Notes: generated by a model not told the origin, from the sequence alone. A stretch of 64,000 nucleotides of DNA from Mesorhizobium sp. (GCF_017306545.1 NZ_JAFKID010000012.1:88458-152457); one strand, 5' to 3'; positions 34,442 to 44,245 are shown, counted from the stretch's first letter. Numbers and translations: made by a program.

Positions 34442-35233
34442 TCAGCGCGAGTTGGGCGAGCGCGGGGCGAACCGCGCCAGCACCTGGATGACCGACATGC
34501 AGCCCCAGGTGATGATGAAGGAAATGACGGCGAGCGCGGCCGGCTCATAGGCGCGGTTGGCGCCGACGAGCTGGAGATAAGGGCCGAAGGCCGGGCGGTT
34601 CAGCAGGCTTGCCATGGTGAATTCGCCGATGACGATGGCGAAGGTCAGGAAGGCGCCCGACAGCACGGCGATCAGGACGTTCGGCAGGATGATGCGGCCG
34701 ATGATCGTCACCCAGCCGGCGCCGAGGATCTGTGCCGCCTCCGTCAGCGTGCGCACGTCGATGGTTCTCAACCCCGTATCGACGGCGCGGTACATATAAG
34801 GCAGCGATAGCATCGCATAGCCGATCACCAACAGAACGTTGGTGCCGCCGGTGCTGGCCAGCAGCGGCAACGGCGAGTTCGAGCCGTACATGCGGATATA
34901 GCCGAAGACGATGACGATGGCCGGGATGACCAACGGCAGCAGCGTCACGAATTCCACGAAGGGCCTGAGTTGCGGCAACCTCAGCCTGATCCAGTAGGCC
35001 GTCGGCACCACCAGAAGCACGCCGAGCAGGATGGTGAAAATGGCGACCGTCACCGAATAGAGGAACGTTTCCTGGAAACGCGGATCGCCGAACACGACCT
35101 GGTAGGCCTTGAACGAATAGACACCGCGCTCCATGCGCAACGAGAACTCGAAGGTGGCGATCAGCGGCAGCAGGAAATAGGCGGCGCCGACGAAGAAGGC
35201 GAGCCATGCCCAGGGAGAGGATTTGCGGTTCAT
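34442..35233 (-). CDS. ABC transporter permease 2 (PotC-like)
   Basis: A 263-residue inner-membrane subunit with about six spans. The EAA loop reads LTEAAQILGAGWVTIIGRIILPN. It overlaps the preceding permease by 4 bases (ATGA) and lies 17 bp before the ATPase gene. Length and layout match PotC and relatives. Confidence 0.9.
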   Translation of the reverse strand: MNRKSSPWAWLAFFVGAAYFLLPLIATFEFSLRMERGVYSFKAYQVVFGDPRFQETFLYSVTVAIFTILLGVLLVVPTAYWIRLRLPQLRPFVEFVTLLPLVIPAIVIVFGYIRMYGSNSPLPLLASTGGTNVLLVIGYAMLSLPYMYRAVDTGLRTIDVRTLTEAAQILGAGWVTIIGRIILPNVLIAVLSGAFLTFAIVIGEFTMASLLNRPAFGPYLQLVGANRAYEPAALAVISFIITWGCMSVIQVLARFAPRSPNSR

Positions 35234-36138
35234 TTCAGCCACCGCTCCGAGCGCGTGCGGAACCAGATGTAGAAGCCGTTGGCGAGCCCGGTGATGACGA
35301 TCATGCCGAAGGCCAGCGCATAACCGAGATTCGGGTTGTGCAGCACGTCGCCGCGGATTTGCGCATAAAGCAGGATCGGCACGATGTTGAGCGACGACCC
35401 GGTCAGCGCATAGGCCGTGGCGATGGCGCCGAAGGCGTTGGCGAACAGCAGCACCAGCGTACCGAGGAAGCTCGGCCACAGCACCGGAATGACGACCATG
35501 CGCCAGTATTGCAGCGTGCTGGCGCCGAGCGTGGCGGCCGCCTCGCCCCATTCCTTTTTCAACCCGTCGATGGCCGGCGTGATGATGACCACCATCAGCG
35601 GGATCTGGAAGAACAGATAGGTCAGCGTCAGGCCCCAGAAGGACAGGATGTTGAAGCCGAGCCGATAGATGTTGATGCCGATCTCGTTGAGCAGCACGGT
35701 GACGAGGCCGAGGCGCCCGAGCGTCGCCAGGAAGGCGAAGGCCAGCGGCACGCCGGCGAAATTGGAAGCAACGCCGGAGAAGGTGATGGTGGTCGAGCGC
35801 AGCCACTCCGGCAGCCCGCCGCGGATGATGGCGATGGCGATCGCCAGGCCGGCCAGCGCGCCGATGATGGCCGAAGCGAAGCTGACCTTGATGGAAATCC
35901 AGTAGGCGGCGAGAATCGAAGGCGTGAACAGATCGCGGATCGAATTCAGCGAGAAGGCGCCATCGGCGTTCTGGAAGGCGCCGACGATGAGGTAGAGCGT
36001 CGGCAGGATCAGGAACAGCAGCGCGAACAGGATGAACGGCGCGATGCCCAGCCAACGGGTGGGGAACCGCGCGGCGGTCCGTGCCGTCGGCGGCGCCGAC
36101 GGGGCAATGGCTGTGCCGGGTGCCGTCACATCGGCCAT
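35230..36138 (-). CDS. ABC transporter permease 1 (PotB-like)
   Basis: A 302-residue inner-membrane subunit with about six spans after a ~35-residue Pro/Ala-rich cytoplasmic tail. The EAA loop is EWGEAAATLGASTLQYWRMVVIPVL. Start 36138 (MADVTAPGTA) follows GGAGCGAG; a longer in-frame start would lie nearer the intergenic hairpin. It pairs with the permease at 34442. Confidence 0.9.
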   Translation of the reverse strand: MADVTAPGTAIAPSAPPTARTAARFPTRWLGIAPFILFALLFLILPTLYLIVGAFQNADGAFSLNSIRDLFTPSILAAYWISIKVSFASAIIGALAGLAIAIAIIRGGLPEWLRSTTITFSGVASNFAGVPLAFAFLATLGRLGLVTVLLNEIGINIYRLGFNILSFWGLTLTYLFFQIPLMVVIITPAIDGLKKEWGEAAATLGASTLQYWRMVVIPVLWPSFLGTLVLLFANAFGAIATAYALTGSSLNIVPILLYAQIRGDVLHNPNLGYALAFGMIVITGLANGFYIWFRTRSERWLK

Positions 36139-36193
36139 GTTGCGGCTCGCTCCGGTAGAGTGGCGACGTTTATTCAAAGGCAGAAGCGGTCTC

Positions 36194-36227
36194 GTCGCCC
36201 GGCCAGCCGCAAAGCTGGCCGGGCGAC
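36194..36227 (-). promoter_or_regulatory. Strong hairpin between binding-protein and permease genes
   Basis: GTCGCCCGGCCAGC and GCTGGCCGGGCGAC form a perfect 14-bp stem with a 6-nt loop. No T-run follows. Located just after the binding-protein stop, it probably protects the 3' end of that message and slows read-through, raising binding-protein levels over the permeases, as known for other ABC operons. Confidence 0.65.
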
Positions 36228-36235
36228 AGGAAGCG

Positions 36236-37342
36236 TTACTTCACGGCAGCGCCGACCACCGAGTCCCAGTTCTTGGTGATCTCTTCCTTGGCAGCGCCCT
36301 GCTCGTCGAGCGTCGGGAAGACGGCCTTGGCATAGTTGTCGGCCGGCGGAAGCTTGTCGAGCAGGTCCTGCGGCACCTTGCCGTCCTTGGCCAGCGCGTT
36401 GAAGCGGATCGGGTGGCAGTAGCCCTTCAGCCAGGTGAGCTGGCCCTCGTCGGAATAAAGATACTCCATCCACAGCTTCGCGGCGTTCGGGTGCGGCGCA
36501 TAGGCGCTGATCGCCTGCACGTAGACGCCGGCGACGACGCCGCTCGACGGGATGACGATGTCGGTCGGCGGGTTGCCGTTCAGCGTGTCGCGGCCCGACA
36601 GGTTGTTGTAGTCCCAGTTGATGAGGATCGGCGTCTGGCCCTGCGCCAGCGTCGCCGGCTTGCCGATCACCGGAACGAAGTTGCCGGCGGCGTTGAGCTT
36701 CTTGAAGAAGTCGAGGCCGGCGGTGCCCGCATCCTTGCCGGCGGCGGCACCGGTCGAAAGGCCGGCCGCGTAGACGGCCTGGATGGCCTGGTTCGAGGCG
36801 CGCGGATCGCCCGCGAGCGCAACCGAATTGGCGAACTCCGGCTTCAGCAGGTCGGCCCAGTCCTTAGGCGCATCCTTGACCAGATCCTTGTTCACCATGA
36901 AGGACAGCACGCCGTAATAGTCGCCGTACCAGTAGCCTTCCGCGTCCTTGGCGCTATCGGGGATCGAATCCCAGGTCGATACCTTGTAGGGCATCAGCAG
37001 GCCTTCCTTCTTGGCCGACGGGCCGAAGGAAAGGCCGACGTCGATCACGTCGGGAGCCTGGGCGCCCTTGTTGTCCTTGTTGGCGCGGATCGCCTCGACC
37101 TCGTCGCCGGAGCCGGCGTCGGGATTGAGCTCGTTGACGGTGATTTCCGGATATTTCTTCTTGAAGGCATTGAAAACATCGCCATAGGCGCACCAGTCAT
37201 GCGGCAGCGCGATGGTGGTGAGTTGGCCCTCGGCTTTGGCCGCCTTGACGAGATCGTCCATCGAATCGGCGGACGAAATGACCGTCGACGCCATCAGCGC
37301 CGCGGCCGAAAGGGAAAGCAGTTTCCCTGTGAATTCGAACAT
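36236..37342 (-). CDS. ABC transporter periplasmic substrate-binding protein
   Basis: A 368-residue exported binding protein of the Fe3+/spermidine/putrescine (PotD-like) group. The signal peptide is MFEFTGKLLSLSAAALMAST, cleaved near SSADS. The mature protein opens MDDLVKAAKAEGQLTTIALP, and GYWYGDYYGVLSFMVNK and PPTDIVIPSSG line the cleft. ATG 37342 follows GGAGAG; upstream in-frame codons do not read as protein. The cleft residues do not by themselves tell polyamine from other ligands, although a decarboxylase making polyamines lies nearby. Confidence 0.9.
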   Translation of the reverse strand: MFEFTGKLLSLSAAALMASTVISSADSMDDLVKAAKAEGQLTTIALPHDWCAYGDVFNAFKKKYPEITVNELNPDAGSGDEVEAIRANKDNKGAQAPDVIDVGLSFGPSAKKEGLLMPYKVSTWDSIPDSAKDAEGYWYGDYYGVLSFMVNKDLVKDAPKDWADLLKPEFANSVALAGDPRASNQAIQAVYAAGLSTGAAAGKDAGTAGLDFFKKLNAAGNFVPVIGKPATLAQGQTPILINWDYNNLSGRDTLNGNPPTDIVIPSSGVVAGVYVQAISAYAPHPNAAKLWMEYLYSDEGQLTWLKGYCHPIRFNALAKDGKVPQDLLDKLPPADNYAKAVFPTLDEQGAAKEEITKNWDSVVGAAVK

Positions 37343-37605
37343 CTTGTTCTCTCCGTTGAACTGACGCCATGGGACGCCGGCGCTGCGGTATCCCCGTTGT
37401 GTGACAGCCCGATGAAACGGACCGCCCCGCACCCTTGAAGGTGCGGAAATTAAACTCCTTTTGAAGACCGCCCGCAATCGCATGCGGCCTTCGTCGCTTG
37501 TCCGGCTAAGTTTTTTTGCCCTCCTCCCTCAAGCTTTCGGTTCCCCTTGCTGTTCTTATTTTTCGCAAGTGATACGAAAACAGTCGCACCAAATCCGCAA
37601 TTCGA

Positions 37606-38778
37606 CTAGACGGTTCCCGACAAACTGTTTTCCAGCAGCGACAACGCAGCCTTCTTGGTCAGCTTGACCGGATTGCCGCCGGCAGTCGGATCAACCACCG
37701 CCATTTCGGCGATCAGCACCTTGCGCTTCTTGTCCATCTCCAGCCCCTTGATGAGGCCCGGCAGCGCATGCGGCACCTTGAGGTCCTTGCGCAGCTTCAT
37801 GACAGCCTTGGCGAAGCCGTCGAAGCCACCCTTGATACCGCAATAGGCGGCCAGCCGCACGATCTTGTCCTCGATCGCGTCACGGTTGAAGGCCAGAACA
37901 TAGGGCATGAAGACGGCGTTGGTCATGCCGTGATGGGTGTCGTAGAGCGCGCCGATCGGATGCGACAGCGAGTGAATGGCGCCGAGCCCTTTCTGGAACG
38001 CGGTGGCGCCCATGGCGGCGGCGCTCATCATGTGGGCGCGGGCGGTAAGGTCCTTGCCGTTGGCGTATGCCTTCGGCAGGTTCTCGAACACCAGCCGCAC
38101 GCCTTCGACGCCGATGCCGTCGGCCATCGGATGATAGCCCGGCGCGCAATAGGCTTCCAGGCAATGCGCCAGTGCGTCCATGCCGGTGCCGGCGGTAATG
38201 AAGGGCGGCATTCCGATCGTCAGCTCCGGGTCGGCGATGACAATGGCTGGCAGCATCTTCGGGTGGAAGATGACCTTCTTGGTGTGGCTGGCCTCATGCG
38301 TGATGACGCCGGCGCGGCCGACTTCCGAACCGGTGCCGGCCGTGGTCGGAACCGCGATGATCGGGACGATCTTGCTCGAATCCGCGCGCGTCCACCAGTC
38401 GCCGATGTCCTCGAAGTCCCACACCGGGCGCGTCTGCCCCGCCTGGAAAGCGATCAGTTTGCCGAGGTCAAGCGCCGAGCCGCCGCCGAAGGCAATGACG
38501 CCGTCATGCTTGCCCTTCTTGAACGCCTCGATGCCGGCTGTGAGGTTGGACTCCACCGGGTTTGGCTTGACCTCGGAGAAAACACCGTAAGGCACCTTGG
38601 CGGCGTCGAGGATCTTCAGCGTCGAGGCGACGACCGGCAGCTTCGCAAGACCGGGATCGGTGACGAAGAGCGGCCGCTTGATGCCGGTCGCTTCCAGCAC
38701 CTCCGGCAGTTCCTTGATGCGGCCGGCGCCAAAGCGGACGGTGGTGGGGTAGTTCCATTTGGAGACGAGGGTGGTCAT
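37606..38778 (-). CDS. Iron-containing alcohol dehydrogenase
   Basis: A 390-residue group III alcohol dehydrogenase. NAD is bound by AFGGGSALDLGKLIAF and PTTAGTGSEVGRAGVI. The metal site is built from HCLEAYCAPGYHPMADG and HSLSHPIGALYDTHHGMTNA, which supply the histidines. It ends a minus-strand operon of permease, ligase and aldehyde dehydrogenase and lies 18 bp after the last. A likely task is oxidising the free hydroxyl of a gamma-glutamylated amino alcohol, or reducing an aldehyde; direction is inferred from context. Confidence 0.92.
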   Translation of the reverse strand: MTTLVSKWNYPTTVRFGAGRIKELPEVLEATGIKRPLFVTDPGLAKLPVVASTLKILDAAKVPYGVFSEVKPNPVESNLTAGIEAFKKGKHDGVIAFGGGSALDLGKLIAFQAGQTRPVWDFEDIGDWWTRADSSKIVPIIAVPTTAGTGSEVGRAGVITHEASHTKKVIFHPKMLPAIVIADPELTIGMPPFITAGTGMDALAHCLEAYCAPGYHPMADGIGVEGVRLVFENLPKAYANGKDLTARAHMMSAAAMGATAFQKGLGAIHSLSHPIGALYDTHHGMTNAVFMPYVLAFNRDAIEDKIVRLAAYCGIKGGFDGFAKAVMKLRKDLKVPHALPGLIKGLEMDKKRKVLIAEMAVVDPTAGGNPVKLTKKAALSLLENSLSGTV

Positions 38779-38796
38779 TCTTCTACTTTCGGAAAA

Positions 38797-40188
38797 TCAG
38801 ATGGCTTCACGCAGGTGATAGGATTTCGGCCGCGTCAGGTTGTCGTAGCCGATCTGGCTGAGGCCGGCGCCCTTGCCGGTGTCCTTCACGCCGGTCCACA
38901 CCAGCGCCGGGTCGAGATAGTCGCAGCGGTTCATGAACACGGTGCCGGTCTCGACGCGGTCGCCGATGGCCACCGCATGCTCGGTGTCGCGGGTCCAGAT
39001 CGAGGCTGTCAGCCCGTAAGGAGAATCGTTCATCAGCGCGATGGCCTCCTCGTCGTTGCGCACCTTCATGATACCGACGATCGGGCCAAAACTTTCCTCG
39101 CGCATGACCGACATCTGGTGGTCGACATTGGTCAGGACTTCCGGCGCGATGTAGGGCGAGCCGGCGACGTCCTTGTCCACCTTCATGTTGACGTGCGCTT
39201 TGGCTCCCTTGCGCAGCGCCTCGGCCTTCTGCTCCCGGATCAGGTCGGCGAAGCGCGCCTGCGCCATCGGCCCCATGGTGGTCGCCTGCTCCAGCGGGTT
39301 GCCGACGACGTAGTTCTTCGTCTCGGCGATGAAGCCGTGGACGAAATCGTCATAGACCTTCTCGTGCACATAGACGCGCTCGATGCCGCAGCAGCACTGG
39401 CCGGAATTGTAGAAGGCGCCGTCCACCAGGTTGGCGATGGCATGGTCGAGCTTGGCGTCGGGCAGCACATAGGCCGGGTCCTTGCCGCCGAGTTCCAGCC
39501 CGAGCGTCATGAAGGTGCCGGCCGCCGCCTTCTCGATGGCGCGGCCGCCGGCGACCGAACCGGTGAAGTTGACATGGTCGATCTTGCCCGAGCCGAGCAG
39601 CTTTTCCGTCTGGGCATGGTTCAAGACGATGTTCTGGAACACGCCCTTCGGCAGGCCGGCCTTCTCGAAGGCCTGGGCGAAACGCTCGCCGACCAAAAGC
39701 GTCTGCGCGGCGTGCTTGAGGATGACGGCGGAGCCCGCCATCAGCGCCGGCACGATGGTGTTGACGGCCGTCAGATAAGGATAGTTCCACGGCGCGATGA
39801 CCATGACCACGCCGAGCGGATCCTTCTTCACGTAGCGGCGAAAACCGTCCTTCGGGTTCGAGGCCGGCACCGGCGCCAGCGCCTTCTCGGCGATCTCGAC
39901 CATGTACTGGGTGCGTTCCTTCACCCCGCCGAACTCGCCGCCGTAGCGCACCGGTCGGCCCATCTGCCAGGCGATCTCCGGCACGATCTCGTCGGTCATG
40001 GCGACCAGCGCCTCCAGCATGGCGAGCATATACTGGCCGCGCCGGGCGACCGGCACCTCGGCCCACCCGACCTGCGCGGCGCGCGCCCGCTCGACGGCGG
40101 CGTTGACCTGCGCGTCGCTGGCAACGGGCCGCTCGGCATAGATCGAGCCGTCGACGGGGGATTTGAGCTTGACCGTTTCGGTCATCAT
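38797..40188 (-). CDS. Aldehyde dehydrogenase family protein
   Basis: A 463-residue NAD(P)-dependent ALDH. PWNYPYLTAVNTIVPALMAG binds the cofactor, GLELGGKDPAYVL holds the general base, and FYNSGQCCCGIERVYV holds the nucleophilic cysteine. It lacks the ~20-residue N-terminal extension of many ALDHs and resembles succinate-semialdehyde or gamma-glutamylaminobutyraldehyde types. It sits between the glutamine-synthetase-like ligase and the Fe-alcohol dehydrogenase, so it may act on the aldehyde those enzymes generate. Confidence 0.92.
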   Translation of the reverse strand: MMTETVKLKSPVDGSIYAERPVASDAQVNAAVERARAAQVGWAEVPVARRGQYMLAMLEALVAMTDEIVPEIAWQMGRPVRYGGEFGGVKERTQYMVEIAEKALAPVPASNPKDGFRRYVKKDPLGVVMVIAPWNYPYLTAVNTIVPALMAGSAVILKHAAQTLLVGERFAQAFEKAGLPKGVFQNIVLNHAQTEKLLGSGKIDHVNFTGSVAGGRAIEKAAAGTFMTLGLELGGKDPAYVLPDAKLDHAIANLVDGAFYNSGQCCCGIERVYVHEKVYDDFVHGFIAETKNYVVGNPLEQATTMGPMAQARFADLIREQKAEALRKGAKAHVNMKVDKDVAGSPYIAPEVLTNVDHQMSVMREESFGPIVGIMKVRNDEEAIALMNDSPYGLTASIWTRDTEHAVAIGDRVETGTVFMNRCDYLDPALVWTGVKDTGKGAGLSQIGYDNLTRPKSYHLREAI

Positions 40189-40251
40189 GTTTTCCTTCTT
40201 CCAAAGTCGGCGCTCGGGCCGGCAAGTCCGAGGCGCATAATACGCGGCGTC

Positions 40252-41622
40252 TTAGTACCGCTCAAAACCGCGATGCAATTCCCAGTCGGTGATGCGGCGG
40301 TCGTATTCGAACTGCTCCCAGCGCGCCGTGTGCACGTAGTGCTCGATGACGTCCTCGCCGAAGGCGCCTTTCAGCATTTTCGACTTCACCAGCGTTTCGG
40401 TGGCGTCGCGCAAGGTCTTCGGGATCTCGGGCAGGCGCGCCGCCTGGTAGGCGTCGCCGACGAAGGGCTTTTGCAGTTCCAGCTTCTCGTCGATGCCGGC
40501 AAGGCCGGCGGCGATCAGCGCCGCGAAGGCGAGATAGGGGTTGAGGTCGGCGCCGCCGATGCGGCACTCCATGCGGATGCCCTTGGTGCCTTCGCCGCAC
40601 AGGCGGAAGCCGGCCGTGCGGTTGTCTTCCGACCACATGATCTTGGTCGGCGCGAAAGTGCCGGACTGGAAGCGCTTGTAGGAATTGATGTAGGGCGCCA
40701 GGAAATAGGTGAATTCCTTGGCGTATTTGAGCTGCCCGGCGCTCCACTGCCGGCCGAGCGTCGACAGCGTCCATTCGGCGTTCTTGTCGTAGAACAGCGG
40801 CGACTTGCCGTCGGCGCTCCACAGCGAGTTGTGGATGTGGCTGGAGTTGCCGGCCAGCCCGTAATTGTACTTGGCCATGAAGGTGACGGCCTTGCCCTCC
40901 TGGTCGGCGATCTCCTTGGCGCCGTTCTTCAGGAAGACATGGCGGTCGGCCATCTCCAGCGCCTCGGCGTAGCGCACGTTGATCTCTTCCTGGCCGGGAC
41001 CCCACTCGCCCTTGGAATTTTCGATCGGAATGCCGGCGGCCTGCATCTCGTTGCGCAGGCGGCGCATATAGCCCTCTTCCTTGGTGGTGATGCCCATCTG
41101 GTAGTCGCCGATATAGGGCGAGGCGCTGTCGAGACCCTGCCAGTGCTTGGCGCGCGCCGTGTCGTAGCTCTCGTTGAGCAGGTAAAATTCCAGTTCCGAA
41201 GCGAAATAGCCGATGTAGCCGCGCTCGGCGAGCCGCTCGACCTGCCGGCGCAGGATGGCGCGCGGCGAATGCGGCAGGTCCTCGTGATGATGGTGGTCCT
41301 GGATGTCGCAGATCACCAGCGCCGTCTTTTCCAGCCACGGCACGCGGCGCAAGGTCGAAAGGTCCGGCTTGAGCACGAAGTCGCCGTAACCCTGGCTCCA
41401 GCTCGCCGCCTTGTAGCCCGGCACCGGCTCCATATCGATGTCGAGCGCCAGCAGGTAGTTGCAGCCATGCGTCTCGTCGTAGGCGGAGGTCGCGAAGAAG
41501 GAGGCCAGGAAGCGCTTGCCGAACAGGCGCCCCTGCATATCCACGCCGCAACACAGCACCGTGTCGATGTCGCCGGCGGCGATTTCCTGCTTCAACTGGT
41601 CGAACGAGAGATTGCCCGCCAT
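40252..41622 (-). CDS. Glutamine-synthetase-family gamma-glutamyl ligase
   Basis: A 456-residue member of the type I GS fold, closer to PuuA/IpuC-type gamma-glutamyl-amine ligases than to GlnA. Metal and glutamate-site motifs are YFASELEFYLL, GEWGPGQEEINVRYAEAL and AGNSSHIHNSLW; nucleotide and glutamate contacts lie in SYKRFQSGTFAPTKIMWSED and MECRIGGADLNPYL. GlnA's adenylylation motif is not seen. It would join the gamma-carboxyl of glutamate to an amine using ATP. Context (permease, ALDH, Fe-ADH, an FGase-type hydrolase) supports an amine catabolic role. Confidence 0.88.
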   Translation of the reverse strand: MAGNLSFDQLKQEIAAGDIDTVLCCGVDMQGRLFGKRFLASFFATSAYDETHGCNYLLALDIDMEPVPGYKAASWSQGYGDFVLKPDLSTLRRVPWLEKTALVICDIQDHHHHEDLPHSPRAILRRQVERLAERGYIGYFASELEFYLLNESYDTARAKHWQGLDSASPYIGDYQMGITTKEEGYMRRLRNEMQAAGIPIENSKGEWGPGQEEINVRYAEALEMADRHVFLKNGAKEIADQEGKAVTFMAKYNYGLAGNSSHIHNSLWSADGKSPLFYDKNAEWTLSTLGRQWSAGQLKYAKEFTYFLAPYINSYKRFQSGTFAPTKIMWSEDNRTAGFRLCGEGTKGIRMECRIGGADLNPYLAFAALIAAGLAGIDEKLELQKPFVGDAYQAARLPEIPKTLRDATETLVKSKMLKGAFGEDVIEHYVHTARWEQFEYDRRITDWELHRGFERY

Positions 41623-41709
41623 TCTTTTCGCACTCCGGTCTGTCTGATGAACTGTTGGGAGAAGGCCATGGCCGGCGCTATGCCGGCCATGGCGTCGGTT
41701 GGGTGAAAC

Positions 41710-43269
41710 TCAGTGGTTGCCGGTTTCGCCGACCGCCTGCTCGGCCGCCTTGATCGCCGCCTGGCGCGCCGCCACGATCTCGCCCATCGGCGGGCCCTGG
41801 AAACGGCGGTTCTCGAAGGCGAACCAGACGATCGCGGTCAGCACCAGGAAGCCGATGGTGATGTAGAGCGCCCAGTCGTTCGGCGGTTGCACGCCGATGA
41901 CGAAGATCAGGACCATCGACAGGACGGAGAGGAGGCCGAACAGCATGAACACGCCCCGCCCCATGTTCCACGGCCCCATCTTGTCCCACTTCGAGGTGCC
42001 CCAGGCCATCATGCCGAGCACGATCGGCACGGTGAAGGACAGAAACAGGAAGATGACGGTGCAGGACACCACGATGGTGTAGGCCGAGGTGCCGGCGACC
42101 GACACCAGCGACGAGCCCCAGACGAACAGCACCGACAGGATCGACGCCGTCCAGATCGCCGCCACCGGCGTGCGGTAGGTCGGGCTCACCTTCGACAGCG
42201 CGCCCGACGCCGGCAAGCCGCCGTCGCGCGAGAAGGCGAAGATCATGCGCGAGGCCGACGTCACCGTCGCCAGCCCGCACAGGAGTTGGGCGACGAAGAC
42301 GACGAGGTAGACGAACTCCTTGAGGCCTGAGGGAACGCGCTGGTCGAACGCCCAGAAGAAGACGTTCCAGCCCTGCTTGGCGGCATCGTCCATGTTGGGG
42401 ATCATCAGCACGAAGGCGGCGAGGAACATGTAGCCGAACAGCGCCGACCAGACGACAGACATGACCATCGCGCGCGGCACCGAAGAGGCCGCCTTGATGG
42501 TTTCCTCCGACGTATGCGCGGAGGCGTCGTAGCCGGTGATAGTGTAGATCGGCAGCAACAGGCCGAGCGAGAAGACCCACCAGTCGGAGACCTGCGGCCA
42601 CACGCCCGCGCCGGCGTCGCCGGAATAGTTCTTGAACGTGAACAGCCGCGAGAAATCCCAGGTCTGAGCCGAGAACAGGCACACCACCGCGATCAGGATG
42701 GCGCCGAAGAAGATCAGGTAGCCCGAAAAGTCCGTCAGCTTGGCGGTGAGCTTGATGCCGAGATGGTTGATGAGCGCCTGCGCGCCGGTGATGACGACGA
42801 GGAATATGGTCTGCGTCGTCAGCGTGTTCTCGATGCCGAGCGCCGGGCCGAAGGCGCCCATGAAGAAAGTCCAGGTGCCGACGTTGATGGCGCCGAGCAC
42901 GGTGACGAGGCCGAGCAGGTTGAGCCAGGCCGTCACCCAGCCGGTGCCGCGGTTGCCGAGGATCGAGCCCCAGTGGTAGAGGCCGCCCGCCGTCGGGTAG
43001 GCCGACGAGATCTGCGACATGGCGACGGCGAAGGTCAGCGATACGAAGCAGCCGATCAGCCAGCCGATGCCGACGCCGATGCCGCCGGCGCCGGAGGTTG
43101 CCTGGGCGAGCGAGTTGATGCCGCCCGACAGGATACAGATGATGGAAAAGGAAACGGCGAAGTTGGAGAAGCGGGAAAGCCGCCGTTCGAGTTCCTGGGC
43201 ATAGCCCATGGAATGGAGAACCTTCACGTCTTCCTGCTTGTCGGTGTCAGTGTATCCAGGCGCTGCCAT
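41710..43269 (-). CDS. APC-family amino acid/amine permease
   Basis: A 519-residue membrane protein with about twelve spans. The APC core motif FSIICILSGGINSLAQATSG lies in span 1 and SSAYPTAGGLYHWGS in the next. SIYTITGYDASAHTSEET follows, and GFLVLTAIVWFAFENRRFQG is near the C-terminus. It resembles GABA/choline/polyamine permeases of the ACT type. It lies between the hydrolase gene and the ligase gene, all in one direction, so it probably imports the amine that the ligase glutamylates. Confidence 0.9.
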   Translation of the reverse strand: MAAPGYTDTDKQEDVKVLHSMGYAQELERRLSRFSNFAVSFSIICILSGGINSLAQATSGAGGIGVGIGWLIGCFVSLTFAVAMSQISSAYPTAGGLYHWGSILGNRGTGWVTAWLNLLGLVTVLGAINVGTWTFFMGAFGPALGIENTLTTQTIFLVVITGAQALINHLGIKLTAKLTDFSGYLIFFGAILIAVVCLFSAQTWDFSRLFTFKNYSGDAGAGVWPQVSDWWVFSLGLLLPIYTITGYDASAHTSEETIKAASSVPRAMVMSVVWSALFGYMFLAAFVLMIPNMDDAAKQGWNVFFWAFDQRVPSGLKEFVYLVVFVAQLLCGLATVTSASRMIFAFSRDGGLPASGALSKVSPTYRTPVAAIWTASILSVLFVWGSSLVSVAGTSAYTIVVSCTVIFLFLSFTVPIVLGMMAWGTSKWDKMGPWNMGRGVFMLFGLLSVLSMVLIFVIGVQPPNDWALYITIGFLVLTAIVWFAFENRRFQGPPMGEIVAARQAAIKAAEQAVGETGNH

Positions 43270-43289
43270 AGGAGTGTCCCCTGTTTTGG

Positions 43290-44108
43290 TCAGATGGAAC
43301 CTTCAATCGAACGGGCCGGATGGAGCGGCGGCGGTTTGGGCAGTTGCGCCGGGTCCAGTTGCCTGAAGATGTCGGAGAGCATGGCTCCCCATTTTTTCTG
43401 ACCGGCCTCGCCGGCGATCTCGTCGTTGCGGATTTCGATCATCGCGCACGGCATGCCGCGCGCGCGCGCATGCCGTTCGAGCGTGAAATAGACGCGGTCG
43501 GCCGGCGAGTACGGCTCGTTCACCCCGACCGACAGCTCGCGCCTCGTCTTCAGTGCGGCGATGAGCGGCGAAGCAAGCCGCGTGTCGTCGTCATGGATGA
43601 TGCCGATCTGCCAAGGCCGCCGCACATCCTTGTAGACCGGCGTGAAGGAGTGCACCGACACCAGCCAGGTTTCGTGCCCGGCGGCAAGCCGTTCCTCCAT
43701 CACCGCCTCGACCGCCTCGTGGAACGGCTGCCAGCAGCGCGCAACCCGCGCCTCGCGCTCGGCGGCTGAAAGACCGGCGTTGCCCGGAATGACGGTCGTC
43801 TCGCTGACGGGCGGGATCAGGTCCGGCGCATCGAGCGGCCGGTTGCAGTCGAGCAGCAGCCGCGACAGGCGCGTCTCGACCAGCACGGCGTCGAGCGCTT
43901 GCGCCATGTAACGCGCAACCGGCAGCGCGCCGGGGTCCCATGCGATGTGGCGCTGGAGCGCGGTCGCCGGCAGGCCCAGCGTACCGAATTCCGGCGGCAG
44001 GACGTTCGAGGCGTGATCGCAGGTCAGCACGAGGCGGCCCTTGCCGCCCGGATTGGTGATCCGGACGGAATCCGCCGCTGTCCGTTTCGCGAGCCCGCTG
44101 CCTTGCAT
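43290..44108 (-). CDS. N-formylglutamate amidohydrolase-family hydrolase 2
   Basis: A 272-residue zinc hydrolase of the FGase family. VLTCDHASNVLPPEFG and WDPGALPVARYMA near the N-terminus, LDCNRPLDAPDLIPPVSETT, VSVHSFTP and GMPCAMIEIRNDEI are family features. It differs strongly from the FGase at 5416. As the first gene of the ligase operon, it may hydrolyse gamma-glutamyl amides rather than N-formylglutamate, replacing a PuuD-type hydrolase; this is inference. Start 44108 follows GGGGGAAG; in-frame codons further upstream are unlikely to be used. Confidence 0.85.
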   Translation of the reverse strand: MQGSGLAKRTAADSVRITNPGGKGRLVLTCDHASNVLPPEFGTLGLPATALQRHIAWDPGALPVARYMAQALDAVLVETRLSRLLLDCNRPLDAPDLIPPVSETTVIPGNAGLSAAEREARVARCWQPFHEAVEAVMEERLAAGHETWLVSVHSFTPVYKDVRRPWQIGIIHDDDTRLASPLIAALKTRRELSVGVNEPYSPADRVYFTLERHARARGMPCAMIEIRNDEIAGEAGQKKWGAMLSDIFRQLDPAQLPKPPPLHPARSIEGSI

Positions 44109-44245
44109 GCTTCGCTTCCCCCGAAGCGCGTATCTTATGGTACGTATTTTATCGCATTGCGCCTCTGTGGATGATTTCATACACTTTGCCGGACTTTGTC
44201 AAACTGGTTTTCGCGTTGTGCACCGGTGCCGTCCTGGGTGGGGAG

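Noticed and set aside
37768-41706. A 1312-codon open frame on the plus strand
   Set aside because: It is antisense to the Fe-ADH, ALDH and ligase genes, all with intact catalytic motifs. High GC keeps the opposite strand free of stops; its translation is His/Arg/Asp-rich with no recognisable domain.
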